A program made the position numbers and the translations under genes. From JAPHSX01 sp039714395 (GTDB lineage Bacteria; Pseudomonadota; Gammaproteobacteria; Thiohalomonadales; Thiohalomonadaceae): 64,000 nt of DNA. A model generated the notes under the pieces. The model did not search any database. It was not told where the DNA came from and saw only the letters and a list, made by a program, of their open reading frames with translations. The stretch covers positions 41,386 through 105,385 of the forward strand of contig JBDLJH010000011.1 of assembly GCA_039714395.1 (NCBI GenBank). The letters run 5' to 3'. Shown here piece by piece: positions 35,083 through 44,478 of this stretch (the stretch's first letter is position 1; each line of letters begins with the position of its first letter).

Positions 35083-35907
35083 TTAAATATCGCGTAGCAG
35101 CTCATTGATACCGACCTTGCTACGGGTCTTTTCGTCCACTTTCTTGACGATGACCGCGCAGTAGAGGCTGTAACTACCATCCTTGCTAGGCAGGTTGCCG
35201 GAGACCACAACTGAGCCGGCAGGTACGCGACCGTAATGGATTTCTCCGGTCTCGCGGTCATAAATCTTGGTGGACTGACCGATGTAAACACCCATGGAGA
35301 TCACGGCGCCTTCTTCAACGATCACACCTTCAACCACTTCAGAGCGTGCACCGATAAAGCAGTTGTCCTCGATGATGGTGGGGGCGGCTTGCAGTGGTTC
35401 CAGTACACCACCAATGCCAACGCCACCTGAGAGGTGAACATTCTTGCCGATTTGGGCGCAGGAACCAACGGTGGCCCAGGTATCTACCATGGCGCCGGAG
35501 TCCACGTAGGCACCGATGTTGGTGTAAGAGGGCATCAGCACTACGCCGGGGGCGATATAGGCACCTTTGCGGGCGGAGGCGGGTGGCACAACGCGTACAC
35601 CACCTTCACGCAATTCGCGTGAGCTCATGTCAGCATACTTGGAGGCTACCTTATCGTAGTAATTGGTGAAGCCGCCACGCATTACGTCGTTGTCGTTGAT
35701 GCGGAAGGAGAGTAGTACCGCCTTCTTCAGCCACTCGTTCACGACCCAGTCGCCCACACCCTTCTGCTCGGCGACGCGAGCCTCACCGCTATCGAGGAGG
35801 CGAATCGCCTCATCGACCGCCTCTTTAACATGGGTGTCTACACTGCGCGGGGTGATCTCGGCGCGGTTTTCGAAGGCTTGTTCAATGACGTTTTTAATAT
35901 CGTCCAC
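35083..35907 (-). CDS. dapD: Tetrahydrodipicolinate N-succinyltransferase
   Basis: Transfers succinyl from succinyl-CoA to tetrahydrodipicolinate in the succinylase branch of lysine/diaminopimelate synthesis. 274 residues, left-handed beta-helix with hexapeptide repeats (PGVVLMPSYTNIGAYVDSGAMVD written as turns from about 120), typical FRINDNDVMRGGFTNYYDKV and GVGIGGVLEP. The start is GTG 35907 with AGGAG at good spacing. Downstream of dapC in the same strand and pathway. Confidence 0.96.
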   Translation of the reverse strand: MDDIKNVIEQAFENRAEITPRSVDTHVKEAVDEAIRLLDSGEARVAEQKGVGDWVVNEWLKKAVLLSFRINDNDVMRGGFTNYYDKVASKYADMSSRELREGGVRVVPPASARKGAYIAPGVVLMPSYTNIGAYVDSGAMVDTWATVGSCAQIGKNVHLSGGVGIGGVLEPLQAAPTIIEDNCFIGARSEVVEGVIVEEGAVISMGVYIGQSTKIYDRETGEIHYGRVPAGSVVVSGNLPSKDGSYSLYCAVIVKKVDEKTRSKVGINELLRDI

Positions 35908-35939
35908 GGTAGTTCTCCTAATCTTGATTCTTCAGTTCT

Positions 35940-37133
35940 TTAAAGGGATGTTATGAAGTCGCGGATACGTTCCGCCGCTTCGATGCATTCGTCTAGTTCG
36001 GCTACCAGGGCCATGCGCACTCGCCCTGCCCCAGGATTGATTCCGTGGGCATCGCGCGACAGGTAGCTGCCGGGTAGTACCGTCACGTTTTGTTGTGCAA
36101 ATAGTTGTTGTGCAAAATCGCTGTCGCTTAGCGGTGCACTCTCAGCCCACAGGTAGAAACCGGCATCGGGTCGCTCGACCTTCATCACCGGTTGCAGGAT
36201 CGCCAGCACCGCATCGAATTTCTGGTGGTAGAGTTCACGATTGGTAGCCACATGGCTCTCGTCGCTCCAGGCGGAGATGCTGGCCGCCTGGGTGTGGGCC
36301 GGCAGGGCACAGCCTTGATAAGTACGGTACTTGAGAAACCCAGCCAGCACCTCGGCATCCCCGGCAACGAAACCGGAGCGCAGCCCCGGCAGGTTGGAGC
36401 GTTTGGATAGCGAATGGAATACCACGCAGCGTTTGTAATCGGTGCGCCCCATTGTGGCGGCAGCCTGCAGCAGACCGGGGGGCGGGGTCTCGAAGTAGAG
36501 TTCTGAGTAGCACTCATCGGAGGCGATGATAAAGTCGTGCTTGTCGGCCAGTTTGATCAGCTTTTGCAGGTAGTCGATACCGGCTACTGCACCGGTGGGA
36601 TTGCCAGGGGTGCAGAGGTAGATCAGCTGGCAACGTGCCCATATCTCGGCAGGCACGGCCTCCAGCTCGGGCAGAAAACCGTTCTCGGCGGTAGTATTCA
36701 GGAAATAAGGCTTGGCCCCAGCTAGCAGTGCGGCACCTTCATAGATTTGGTAGAAGGGATTGGGGGAGAGCACCAGGGCATCCTGGCTGCGGTTCACCAC
36801 CGCCTGGGCGAAGGCGAAGAGTGCCTCGCGGGTACCGGCCACGGGTAGCACATGATGCTCGGCATCGACACTCCCCTCGGGCAGGCCAAAGCGGTGGGTG
36901 AGCCAGTCGGTGATCGCCTGGCGTAGTTCGGGGCGGCCCCTGGTCAGTGGATAGCTGGCCAGGCCGTGTAGATGGGTGATTAGCTCCTCCACCACAAAGC
37001 CCGGTGGCTGGTGCCTGGGCTCACCGATAGATAGGGCAATATGGGGCTTGTTTACGGGCGTCATCTCGCCCTTCAGCCGGTTGAGCTTCTCAAAGGGGTA
37101 GGGCTGTAGTGCATTCAGGTCCGGGTTCATCAT
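35940..37133 (-). CDS. dapC: Succinyldiaminopimelate transaminase
   Basis: PLP aminotransferase (fold type I) converting N-succinyl-2-amino-6-ketopimelate to succinyl-LL-diaminopimelate. 397 residues; starts at the paired ATG codons 37133 and 37130. PLP lysine in FHSLSKRSNLPGLRSGF; CTPGNPTGAV and ASDECYSELYF are conserved cofactor contacts. The neighbourhood dapC-dapD-dapE supports DapC over a generic aminotransferase. Confidence 0.93.
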   Translation of the reverse strand: MMNPDLNALQPYPFEKLNRLKGEMTPVNKPHIALSIGEPRHQPPGFVVEELITHLHGLASYPLTRGRPELRQAITDWLTHRFGLPEGSVDAEHHVLPVAGTREALFAFAQAVVNRSQDALVLSPNPFYQIYEGAALLAGAKPYFLNTTAENGFLPELEAVPAEIWARCQLIYLCTPGNPTGAVAGIDYLQKLIKLADKHDFIIASDECYSELYFETPPPGLLQAAATMGRTDYKRCVVFHSLSKRSNLPGLRSGFVAGDAEVLAGFLKYRTYQGCALPAHTQAASISAWSDESHVATNRELYHQKFDAVLAILQPVMKVERPDAGFYLWAESAPLSDSDFAQQLFAQQNVTVLPGSYLSRDAHGINPGAGRVRMALVAELDECIEAAERIRDFITSL

Positions 37134-37215
37134 TTGGTACGTGCGAAAAACAGCCCACCATTATATGGTAAGTGGGCTACGCTATAAACCACGTCGTGAA
37201 GAGGGGGCGAAAGCC

Positions 37216-37581
37216 ATGCAGATTAACGCGATCCACCATCTAAGCTTGATTGTTGCCGATACTGAGCGAGCCCTGGCCTTCTACCACGGTCTGCTAGGCT
37301 TACCACGGGCAAAACGGCCCGATCTCGACTTTCCAGGTGCCTGGCTTACCATAGGTAATCAACAACTACATCTGCTGGAGTTGCCTAACTCGGATCCAAC
37401 ATGTGGTCGTCCTGACCATGCCGGGCGTGATCGCCACCTGGCTCTTAGCGTCGAAGGCTTAGATGAATTGACCGCAAGGCTGGAAGAGCACGGTGTCTTC
37501 TATACCCGCAGCAGCTCAGGCCGTGCCGCCATTTTTTGCCGTGATCCTGATGGTAATGGGGTGGAGTTGATTATGGGCTAG
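37216..37581 (+). CDS. VOC superfamily (glyoxalase/bleomycin-resistance fold) protein
   Basis: 121 residues from ATG 37216, which has GAGGGGG upstream; the frame is open to 37141 but that extension is not family-like. The single vicinal-oxygen-chelate domain begins INAIHHLSLIVADTERALAFY and ends IFCRDPDGNGVELIMG; the His and Glu in these positions are the usual metal ligands. It would act as a dimer. Substrate unknown: glyoxalase, dioxygenase and epimerase roles all exist in the family. Divergent from dapC. Confidence 0.85.
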   Translation: MQINAIHHLSLIVADTERALAFYHGLLGLPRAKRPDLDFPGAWLTIGNQQLHLLELPNSDPTCGRPDHAGRDRHLALSVEGLDELTARLEEHGVFYTRSSSGRAAIFCRDPDGNGVELIMG

Positions 37582-37830
37582 AGTGGGGTGTATGGGCATC
37601 CGAGCAGTAATGATGTTCTGGATAGGATCTAGCTTTTGGGGTGTGTTGCTGGGTTGGATAATGAACTTGTTACTTGGGTTTATGTGAGCTGGCGCGAAGA
37701 TCGCATCACAAACAGGTCTATTTAGGGCGGGGCTTCTCTTCGGGATATGCTGTAGAATCATGCACTATAAGGTTGGAATGTATCAACCAATAAGTTTAAC
37801 GAAAATTACAAATTCTGTGACCAACTTTTA

Positions 37831-39051
37831 ATGAAAACAAAGATCGATACAAAAGATTTACTGGTAGGCATGTATGTCGCGGAGCTTGATCGCCCATGGC
37901 TCGAGACCCCTTTTCTTTTTCAGGGTTTTGCCATTGCCAGTCAAGGTGATATTAATGAGCTTGAGCGTTGCTGTGAGTATGTTTTTATCGATGAGGAACG
38001 GAGCAAATATAAAAAAGAGGAGCTTTTGTCATCTCCAAAATCTACAAGTGATGGTGGGAAAAAATCCAGGATTAAATTCGAAAGGCCTGTTCATAAACTT
38101 GCAGTAGAAGATGAGATTACCAATGCGCGGAAGGTTCGTGAGACTGCTCAAAAGTTGATGTCGATCCTGATGCAACAGGCAAGGGAAGGCAAGGCACTCG
38201 ATGTCAAGCAGGCCCTTTCAGTGGTAAGTGACATTATTGATAGTTTAAGCCGTAGCCCCGATGCTCTGGTACTGCTTGGGAGTATGAAAAGTCATGAGCG
38301 GGAATCAGAGGCTCATGCTATGAATACCAGTATCCTGTGTATCACACTGGGTCGTTTTATGAAGCTTTCTCATAAAAGGATTGAGGAGCTTGGAATCGCT
38401 GCATTACTGCATGATGTTGGTGAGGTAAAAATCCCTGTTGAGTTGATCAGGGGTGGTTCCAAAACTCCAGAACAGACCGAACTGGTGAAGAGGCATACGG
38501 AGTTTGGTGCTAAGATTTTGCGTGACACAGATGAAATACTAGATAGTGCTGTCGATGTTGCTTACAGTCACCATGAACAGGTCGATGGGAAAGGCTATCC
38601 GAGAGGCTTACATGTCGATGAAATTAGTCTGTTTGCAAAAATCGTTGCCATTGTCGATACCTATGACAACCTTACCCGGGGTAGCGAGAAACGCAGTATT
38701 TCTGCTACTGAGGCGATGCGCTACCTATATCTCTATCGTGATAAGTTTTTTGATGGTGCACTGATAGAGGTGTTTATAAAGTGCCTGGGTATTTATCCTG
38801 TGGGCAGCCTGATTGAACTGGAGACAGGAGATATTGGAATTGTAATTTCTGTTCAACCTGGCGAGTTACTTCACCCAAAGCTGCTAATGATTATGGGGCG
38901 TGACAAGAAACCCTATGATAAGCCCAAGATCATGAATCTAGCGCTATTCGCAAAAGAGGAACCTGGAAAATATGGCGTTAAGCAGGTTCTGGATCCCGAT
39001 GCGTACGGGATAGACATGCGTAGCTACTTACTTAATGAGTCGCTTATCTGA
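37831..39051 (+). CDS. HD-GYP cyclic-di-GMP phosphodiesterase with DUF3391
   Basis: 406 residues. N-terminal DUF3391 (about 1-65, IDTKDLLVGMYVAELDRPWL) and a C-terminal HD-GYP domain (about 140-330) expected to hydrolyse cyclic di-GMP. Seen: HD at 194-195 within HDVGE, HHE at 247-249 and GYP at 255-257. The usual HDIGK has Glu in place of Lys, and the usual His before the HD helix is in HAMNTS; metal ligands are otherwise kept, so activity is likely but not certain. ATG 37831 has no visible Shine-Dalgarno sequence. Convergent with a class III cyclase. Confidence 0.9.
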   Translation: MKTKIDTKDLLVGMYVAELDRPWLETPFLFQGFAIASQGDINELERCCEYVFIDEERSKYKKEELLSSPKSTSDGGKKSRIKFERPVHKLAVEDEITNARKVRETAQKLMSILMQQAREGKALDVKQALSVVSDIIDSLSRSPDALVLLGSMKSHERESEAHAMNTSILCITLGRFMKLSHKRIEELGIAALLHDVGEVKIPVELIRGGSKTPEQTELVKRHTEFGAKILRDTDEILDSAVDVAYSHHEQVDGKGYPRGLHVDEISLFAKIVAIVDTYDNLTRGSEKRSISATEAMRYLYLYRDKFFDGALIEVFIKCLGIYPVGSLIELETGDIGIVISVQPGELLHPKLLMIMGRDKKPYDKPKIMNLALFAKEEPGKYGVKQVLDPDAYGIDMRSYLLNESLI

Positions 39052-39074
39052 TCTTCAATTTTATGAGATAAGCG
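39041..39074. terminator. Inverted repeat at convergent gene ends
   Basis: CGCTTATCT (39041-39049) pairs with AGATAAGCG (39066-39074) around a 16-base AT-rich loop. It covers the last codons and stop of the HD-GYP gene and abuts the stop of the opposing cyclase, so it could end both transcripts. Confidence 0.5.
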
Positions 39075-40544
39075 TTATTCACCCTGTTCGACTGGACCAC
39101 CATAGACATGTATTTGCTCGGCTTTTCCTCGCACCTGATGTAGCCCGAGATCGACAAGATTAGCCTTTAGCGGACTCGACAGCATCTGGTAGGCTTCAGA
39201 TGAGACGATAATTGAGTGATCCAGGCGCTTAGATAGCCCCTCAAGCCGACTGGCAGTATTCACCGCATCTCCTAAAAATGTGTACTCGTAACGTTGATCG
39301 GAACCAATAGTTCCTGCAACTACCTTACCAAAATGGATGCCGATCCCGGCTGATGGAGGGGTGCCATCGGGTAATCGCATTTGTTGAACACGTTGGGCGA
39401 TGTCTATGGCGGTAGCCATTGCGTTGTCGATAGCCCAGGTCGGGTGTTCGGTGCTGTATACAGCTAAAATAGCATCTCCCATGAATTTATTGATAATACC
39501 GTTGTAGCGCGAGACAATTTCGCTAAGTTCGGAGAAGAAGGTATTAAGGAACATAATAACCTCCTCCGCAGAGGCTATTTCGCTCATTTCGGTGAAGCCG
39601 CGAATATCACAGAAAAGGATAGCAACCTCTCTCTCTTCCCCGTGCTTGAGCGTTTCGGTATCGGTTGTTAGTAGTTTCTCCATAATATCCGGGCTAACTA
39701 CTCGTCTGAGTAAGTGTTCGACTTTTTCTCGCTCATGAACATGGTCAACCAAATGATTGAGTTGTATTCCCATTAGGCCTAATTCATTTTGAGTTAGTAT
39801 GGGTATTTTCCGGGTAAATTCTCCAGCCTGTGCATCTCGCAGTGCCTTTAGCTGTGGTTCAAGAATGCAGTGCAAATTGTGTGAGTAGCCACGAATGGCC
39901 AATACCATCAAACCAGAAAGTGTAATGAGAAAGAATACCTGGTCAATGACAAATTCAGTAACAACGGGCTGGTAATCAGCTTGGTGAGCGGAGAACCCGA
40001 TGTAGAGCTTGAGTGCTGTGCTTAGGCCAAATAACAGTATAAGAGTGAGTACACTAAGCGTGGCTCGCCTCAGGCTAACTGAGGTGGGGATCAATCTAAA
40101 TGTCTCTACATCCTGTTCGACACCCTTGCTAAACCAGTCACGACTGGCAGCAAGTGTGGTGTCAACACCGGCAAAATAGCCAAAGGTAATGATAATCAGG
40201 CTACTACAGAGCGCATTGGTGAGTGGAATGTCCAGTAGGCCATTTGACATAATAATGTAGCCGATGGCGATGCCTGCATAGATAGACAACTCCCTGAGAA
40301 AGTGGTGTCGCTGCTGCTTTGATATACTTTCTGGTCTCTCCTCACTCCACTTGCACTGAGCCAGAACTAGCTTACTAACCACTAGTAAACCGACGAGGCA
40401 GGCAAGCGGAAGAAGGAGAACGAGTATGGTAACCGGACGAAGAGTAAGGAGCTGATAGACCTCTAGCGAGACCATGCTCAGCACATAGTATGCGTACCGG
40501 ATGAGATTATCCGGGATCTTTATTGTTGATATGCCGAAACGCAT
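39075..40544 (-). CDS. Membrane class III adenylate/guanylate cyclase
   Basis: 489 residues. Hydrophobic segments near 38-60, 86-104, 110-126, 161-182 and 198-217, a HAMP-like linker (about 225-285), then the cyclase domain (about 300-480). Catalytic residues are present: metal Asp313 in FCDIRGFTEMS, Asp357 and base-contacting Lys353 in INKFMGDAILAVY, and Asn and Arg in GDAVNTASRLEGL. It should therefore make cAMP or cGMP; nucleotide choice is not proven. The membrane part may sense a signal. Monocistronic, after a 245-bp spacer from glnD. Confidence 0.9.
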   Translation of the reverse strand: MRFGISTIKIPDNLIRYAYYVLSMVSLEVYQLLTLRPVTILVLLLPLACLVGLLVVSKLVLAQCKWSEERPESISKQQRHHFLRELSIYAGIAIGYIIMSNGLLDIPLTNALCSSLIIITFGYFAGVDTTLAASRDWFSKGVEQDVETFRLIPTSVSLRRATLSVLTLILLFGLSTALKLYIGFSAHQADYQPVVTEFVIDQVFFLITLSGLMVLAIRGYSHNLHCILEPQLKALRDAQAGEFTRKIPILTQNELGLMGIQLNHLVDHVHEREKVEHLLRRVVSPDIMEKLLTTDTETLKHGEEREVAILFCDIRGFTEMSEIASAEEVIMFLNTFFSELSEIVSRYNGIINKFMGDAILAVYSTEHPTWAIDNAMATAIDIAQRVQQMRLPDGTPPSAGIGIHFGKVVAGTIGSDQRYEYTFLGDAVNTASRLEGLSKRLDHSIIVSSEAYQMLSSPLKANLVDLGLHQVRGKAEQIHVYGGPVEQGE

Positions 40545-40789
40545 TTTCTCAAAGACATCGATATTTAATTATTTGTCTGCAGGCATCGAATTTGTGTGTT
40601 CATGTCTGACCATTCTCTGGCCTATGGTATGTCACTCAATGTTGATTATCTACTCTTACTTCATAATTTAGACCTATTTGATACAGCCTGTCGATAGCGG
40701 TCAGCGTATCGTTTGAGTTATTGACGGTATCTAATTGAAATGATGTGTTCACCATGCTTTTTTAAGAGACAGCACTCTTGAGTCTAAAC
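40545..40789. other. Spacer between glnD and the membrane cyclase
   Basis: AT-rich 245-bp gap between two minus-strand genes. It presumably holds the cyclase promoter and the glnD 3' end; I see only short hairpins (for example AAGAG/CTCTT near 40769) and no terminator with a T tract in the right orientation, and no further gene. Confidence 0.4.
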
Positions 40790-43441
40790 TCAGTTGCTAA
40801 GTGCCTGGGTGATCTTCTCTTCCAGGCATTTTCTGCTCTCATCGTTCAGTGGCTGATTGTTCTCATCGGTAATAAAGAAAATATCCTCCACCCGTTCGCC
40901 AAGGGTAGAAACCTTGGCATTTTGTAGCTGGATGTTGCGCTCGGCAATCACCCTGGCAATGACGGAGAGCAGGCCGGGACGGTCGGAGGCGACCACCTCC
41001 ATGATGGTGCGCTCGTTGCTGGGATCATGGTGAAAGAAGACCCTTGGTGGGATAGGGAAGTGTTTGAGCTGGCGTGTCACCTGACGATGTACCCTGTTGG
41101 CCCCCTGTTCGGGGTTGGCCAGCAGGTGTTGCAGCTGCACCTTGATTTCTTCAAGGCGGAAGCGCCCGGCTATTGGTTCACCGTTGTCCTCCAGCACGAT
41201 ATAGGTGTCGACAGTGTAGTTGTCGTTGGAGGGGAGGATGCGCGCATCGACGATATCGAGCCCGAGCTGATCCAGCAGGGTGGTGCTGGTAGCGAACTGG
41301 AAGCCAAGGATCGGAGTATAGAGAAAAATCTCTGTACCACCGCGTTCGGTCTGCTGGCGTAGCACCACCAGTGGGGATGGATTGTTGTTGTTTTCAATCA
41401 CCGCCCTGGTATGCCATGCGATCTCATTGCCGGAGTAGCGCAGGAAATAATCTTCACCAAGTCGGTTCCAGAAGTTATTGATCTGTGCATCAGTAATGCG
41501 CTGAAGTTTGAGCTGTTTTAATGCTTCTTTTTTGTGTTCAGTGATCACCTCACTCTGTATCATCGGGTTGGATAGTCCACGCTGTAGCGCCTTGTGAGTG
41601 GTGTGATAGAGTTCGGCGAGTAGGGCGTCTTTCCATGAGTTCCACACGGTGGGGCTGGTGGCGCGAATGTCGGCGACAGTGAGCAGGTAGAGGTAGTCGA
41701 GATATTTTTCGTTACCAACTTTAGCGGCGAATTTATTGATTACCTCCGGATCGGAGATGTCTTTGCGTTGTGCGGTGATTGACATGATGAGGTGATTTCT
41801 TACCAACCAGCTGACGAGATTGGAGTCGTATTCGCTAAGGTCGTGTTGGCGGCAGAATTCGGCCACTTCCGTAGCACCCAGTACTGAGTGATCACCACCA
41901 CGCCCCTTGGCAATATCGTGAAAAAGCCCGGCAATGTAGATCAGCTCTGGTTTGGCCAGACTATGGCTCACCTTACTGCAAAGCGGAAATTCGTGATGAT
42001 GATCAGCGACGGTGAAACGGCGCAGGTTACGCACCACGGAGAGGGTGTGTTCGTCTACGGTGTAGGCGTGAAACAGGTCATGTTGCATTAATCCCACTAT
42101 GTGGCCAAATTGTGGCAGGTATTCGGCGAGGATGCCGTAGCGGTTCATACGCCGCAGCTCGTGGGTGATGCCCTGGGTTTGACGCAGCAGTTCCATGAAC
42201 AGTGAACGGCAGCGCAGGTCATTGCGAAAGTCGTCATTGATGAGGTGACGGTGGTGGCGAATCTGACGAATGGTGTTGGCACGTACCCCCTTAAGAGCTG
42301 GCTGTTGTGCCAGAATTAGAAAAACCTCAAGTAGTGCAAAAGGGGCCTGCTCGAAGACCTTATTGTGGGTAATCTCAATAAAGCCTTTGCGGCTCTGAAA
42401 GCGTGTATTGATGGGCTTCGGTTCTTCCGATTCGTTGCTGTAGAGTATCTCTTCCTGAAATAGCTGTAGCAGCATTTCATTGAGGCGCTGTAATTCCATT
42501 ATCGTGCGGTAGTACGCCTTCATAAAGTATTCGACCGCCAGGTGTTTGTTGTCGTCCTGGTAACCAAAAAGGGTGGCGAGGTTGCGCTGGTGATCAAACA
42601 GCAGGCGATCTTCGCGTCGCTTCGCCAATATGTGCAGGCCGTAGCGTACCTTCCATAGAAAACTCTGGCCTGCGATTAGCGCCTGGTACTCTTCTTCGGT
42701 TAAAAAGTTATGTTCTACCAGTCCGGCCAGGGTCTCGCAGCCGAAGTGGCGTTTGGCGACCCAGCCAATCATCTGGATATCGCGCAGGCCGCCCGGTCCC
42801 TCTTTGACGTTGGGTTCCAGGTTATAAGCGGTGTCGTGGAATTTGCCGTGGCGGGTGATTTGCTCCTCCCACTTGGCCTGAAAGAAGTTACGCCCAGGCC
42901 AGATGTGGTTTTGGTCGGTGCTATCTCGCATGGTCTGGAACAGCGTCGCGGGGCCACTGAGCAGACGCGCCTCCATAATATTGGTGGCGACGGTGATGTC
43001 ATCGCGCCCTTGTTCTATGCAGTCCTGCGGGGTACGTACACTGTGACCTACGTCGAGGCCGATGTCCCACATCAGCAGCAGGAAGCGCTCCAGCACCTCG
43101 CTGTGGGCGGCTAGTGCCGGCTCCTCGGCGAGGATCATAATGTCGATATCGGAGTTGGGGTGCAATTCGCCGCGACCATAGCCGCCTACTGCTATCAGGG
43201 CAATCTTGCTGGTAGCTTCACCCAGATGGTGGCACCAGGCGCGTACTAGTAGCTGGTCAAGAAGCTGGGCGTGGTGTGTAACAAGTGAGGCTACGTTGTC
43301 ATTGTTACGGAAGCGATACTCTAGCTGCTCGCGTGCCTGGTTTATGGTGTCACGGAACAGTTTTATCGGGTTACTGGTAGCGCTAAGTTTGGCATCAAAT
43401 TCGTCGGCTACGAAAAGTGGCTCAACTTTAATTTTGTTCAT
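40790..43441 (-). CDS. glnD: PII uridylyltransferase / uridylyl-removing enzyme
   Basis: Nitrogen sensor that uridylylates PII proteins under nitrogen limitation and removes UMP when glutamine is high. 883 residues from ATG 43441, one base after the map stop; GTG 43456 is an alternative. N-terminal nucleotidyltransferase (AVGGYGRGELHPNSDIDIMI), an HD domain with FHDIAKGRGGDHS for UMP removal, and two C-terminal ACT domains that bind glutamine (RRVFFHHDPSNERTIMEVVA region and the last 75 residues). Complete and normal in length. The map-glnD order is conserved in gammaproteobacteria. Confidence 0.95.
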   Translation of the reverse strand: MNKIKVEPLFVADEFDAKLSATSNPIKLFRDTINQAREQLEYRFRNNDNVASLVTHHAQLLDQLLVRAWCHHLGEATSKIALIAVGGYGRGELHPNSDIDIMILAEEPALAAHSEVLERFLLLMWDIGLDVGHSVRTPQDCIEQGRDDITVATNIMEARLLSGPATLFQTMRDSTDQNHIWPGRNFFQAKWEEQITRHGKFHDTAYNLEPNVKEGPGGLRDIQMIGWVAKRHFGCETLAGLVEHNFLTEEEYQALIAGQSFLWKVRYGLHILAKRREDRLLFDHQRNLATLFGYQDDNKHLAVEYFMKAYYRTIMELQRLNEMLLQLFQEEILYSNESEEPKPINTRFQSRKGFIEITHNKVFEQAPFALLEVFLILAQQPALKGVRANTIRQIRHHRHLINDDFRNDLRCRSLFMELLRQTQGITHELRRMNRYGILAEYLPQFGHIVGLMQHDLFHAYTVDEHTLSVVRNLRRFTVADHHHEFPLCSKVSHSLAKPELIYIAGLFHDIAKGRGGDHSVLGATEVAEFCRQHDLSEYDSNLVSWLVRNHLIMSITAQRKDISDPEVINKFAAKVGNEKYLDYLYLLTVADIRATSPTVWNSWKDALLAELYHTTHKALQRGLSNPMIQSEVITEHKKEALKQLKLQRITDAQINNFWNRLGEDYFLRYSGNEIAWHTRAVIENNNNPSPLVVLRQQTERGGTEIFLYTPILGFQFATSTTLLDQLGLDIVDARILPSNDNYTVDTYIVLEDNGEPIAGRFRLEEIKVQLQHLLANPEQGANRVHRQVTRQLKHFPIPPRVFFHHDPSNERTIMEVVASDRPGLLSVIARVIAERNIQLQNAKVSTLGERVEDIFFITDENNQPLNDESRKCLEEKITQALSN

Positions 43442-43442
43442 T

Positions 43443-44210
43443 CTAGATTTGTTCACCCTGGCGTAGAGTCAGCACTTCTACCCCATCCTCGGTGACCAGC
43501 AGGGTATGTTCCCACTGGGCTGAGAGACCACGGTCTTTGGTAACCACGGTCCAGCCGTCACGCATCAGACTAACGTTGCGCTTGCCGGCGTTGATCATGG
43601 GTTCGATGGTAAAGATCATGCCTGGTTGCAGTTCGAGACCACTGCCGGGGCTACCGTAGTGGAGTACCTGCGGCTCTTCATGAAATTCACTACCGATGCC
43701 ATGGCCACAGTATTCGCGCACCACCGAGTAGTTGTTGTCCTCAGCGTGCATTTGGATAGCGTGGCCGATATCACCCAAGTGCATCCCGGGTTTGACCATT
43801 TTGATTCCAAGAACCAGACACTCGCGGGCGATCTCCACCAGCCGCTTGGCCTTTACTGAAGGCTCGCCAATAAAGAACATCTGGCTAGTGTCGCCATGAT
43901 AACCATCCTTGATTACGGTGATGTCGATGTTGACGATATCACCCTTCTTCAGCACTTTATCACCAGGGATCCCGTGACAAACTACGTGGTTAATTGAGGT
44001 GCAGATGGAGCAGGGAAAGCCGTGATAGTTGAGTGGGGCCGGGACTGCCTGTTGCTCATTAATGATGTAATCGTGGCAGATGCGGTTCAACTCTTCGGTG
44101 CTGATACCGGCTTTTACGTGGGGGGCGACCATCTCCAGAACCTCGGCGGCCAGTCGACCCGCAACACGCATCTTTTCGATTTCTGCGGCAGTTTTTATTT
44201 TTACGCTCAT
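43443..44210 (-). CDS. map: Type I methionine aminopeptidase
   Basis: Removes N-terminal Met from nascent proteins. 255 residues, pita-bread fold. Metal ligands: Asp in NIDITVIKDGYHGDTS, His in YCGHGIGSEFHEEPQVLH, and Glu in FTIEPMINAG and SAQWEHTLLVTEDG. The gene is divergent from rpsB across a 268-bp spacer and coupled to glnD downstream. Confidence 0.96.
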   Translation of the reverse strand: MSVKIKTAAEIEKMRVAGRLAAEVLEMVAPHVKAGISTEELNRICHDYIINEQQAVPAPLNYHGFPCSICTSINHVVCHGIPGDKVLKKGDIVNIDITVIKDGYHGDTSQMFFIGEPSVKAKRLVEIARECLVLGIKMVKPGMHLGDIGHAIQMHAEDNNYSVVREYCGHGIGSEFHEEPQVLHYGSPGSGLELQPGMIFTIEPMINAGKRNVSLMRDGWTVVTKDRGLSAQWEHTLLVTEDGVEVLTLRQGEQI

Positions 44211-44293
44211 GTTGTTGATTTTACAGGCTTTTGCCGGACACGGCAGGGTTTTATGCAGCTTACCCTGAAAGTGCGGAAAAAGTGGCTCCGTCG

Positions 44294-44322
44294 TTGTTGA
44301 TTAGGGAGGGTTATGGTATAAA
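44294..44322 (+). promoter_or_regulatory. Probable sigma-70 promoter of rpsB-tsf
   Basis: TTGTTG (44294-44299), 17-bp spacer, TATAAA (44317-44322), followed by GC-rich GTGCGCGCC just downstream, a stringent-type discriminator as expected for ribosomal-protein promoters. About 155 bp upstream of rpsB, leaving a long structured leader. Confidence 0.7.
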
Positions 44323-44395
44323 GTGCGCGCCTTATAGGCAAATACAAATATCGGTGAGGCGGATTGGCCGTCAAACCGAAATCCACACATGTGCT

Positions 44396-44455
44396 GACAG
44401 GGTCTGTCCGGGTGCCTCCATGAGGGGGTTGGACATCCCGGTACATGGAGGAACA
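44396..44455 (+). promoter_or_regulatory. Structured rpsB leader, probable S2 autoregulatory site
   Basis: Two hairpins in the untranslated leader: GACAG (44396-44400) with CTGTC (44404-44408), and an 8-bp stem CCTCCATG (44415-44422) with CATGGAGG (44444-44451) enclosing a GC-rich loop. E. coli S2 represses its own rpsB-tsf message through a conserved leader structure; position and form here fit that, by inference. Confidence 0.55.
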
Positions 44456-44478
44456 ACCCAAACCAGGAGTTAAAAATT

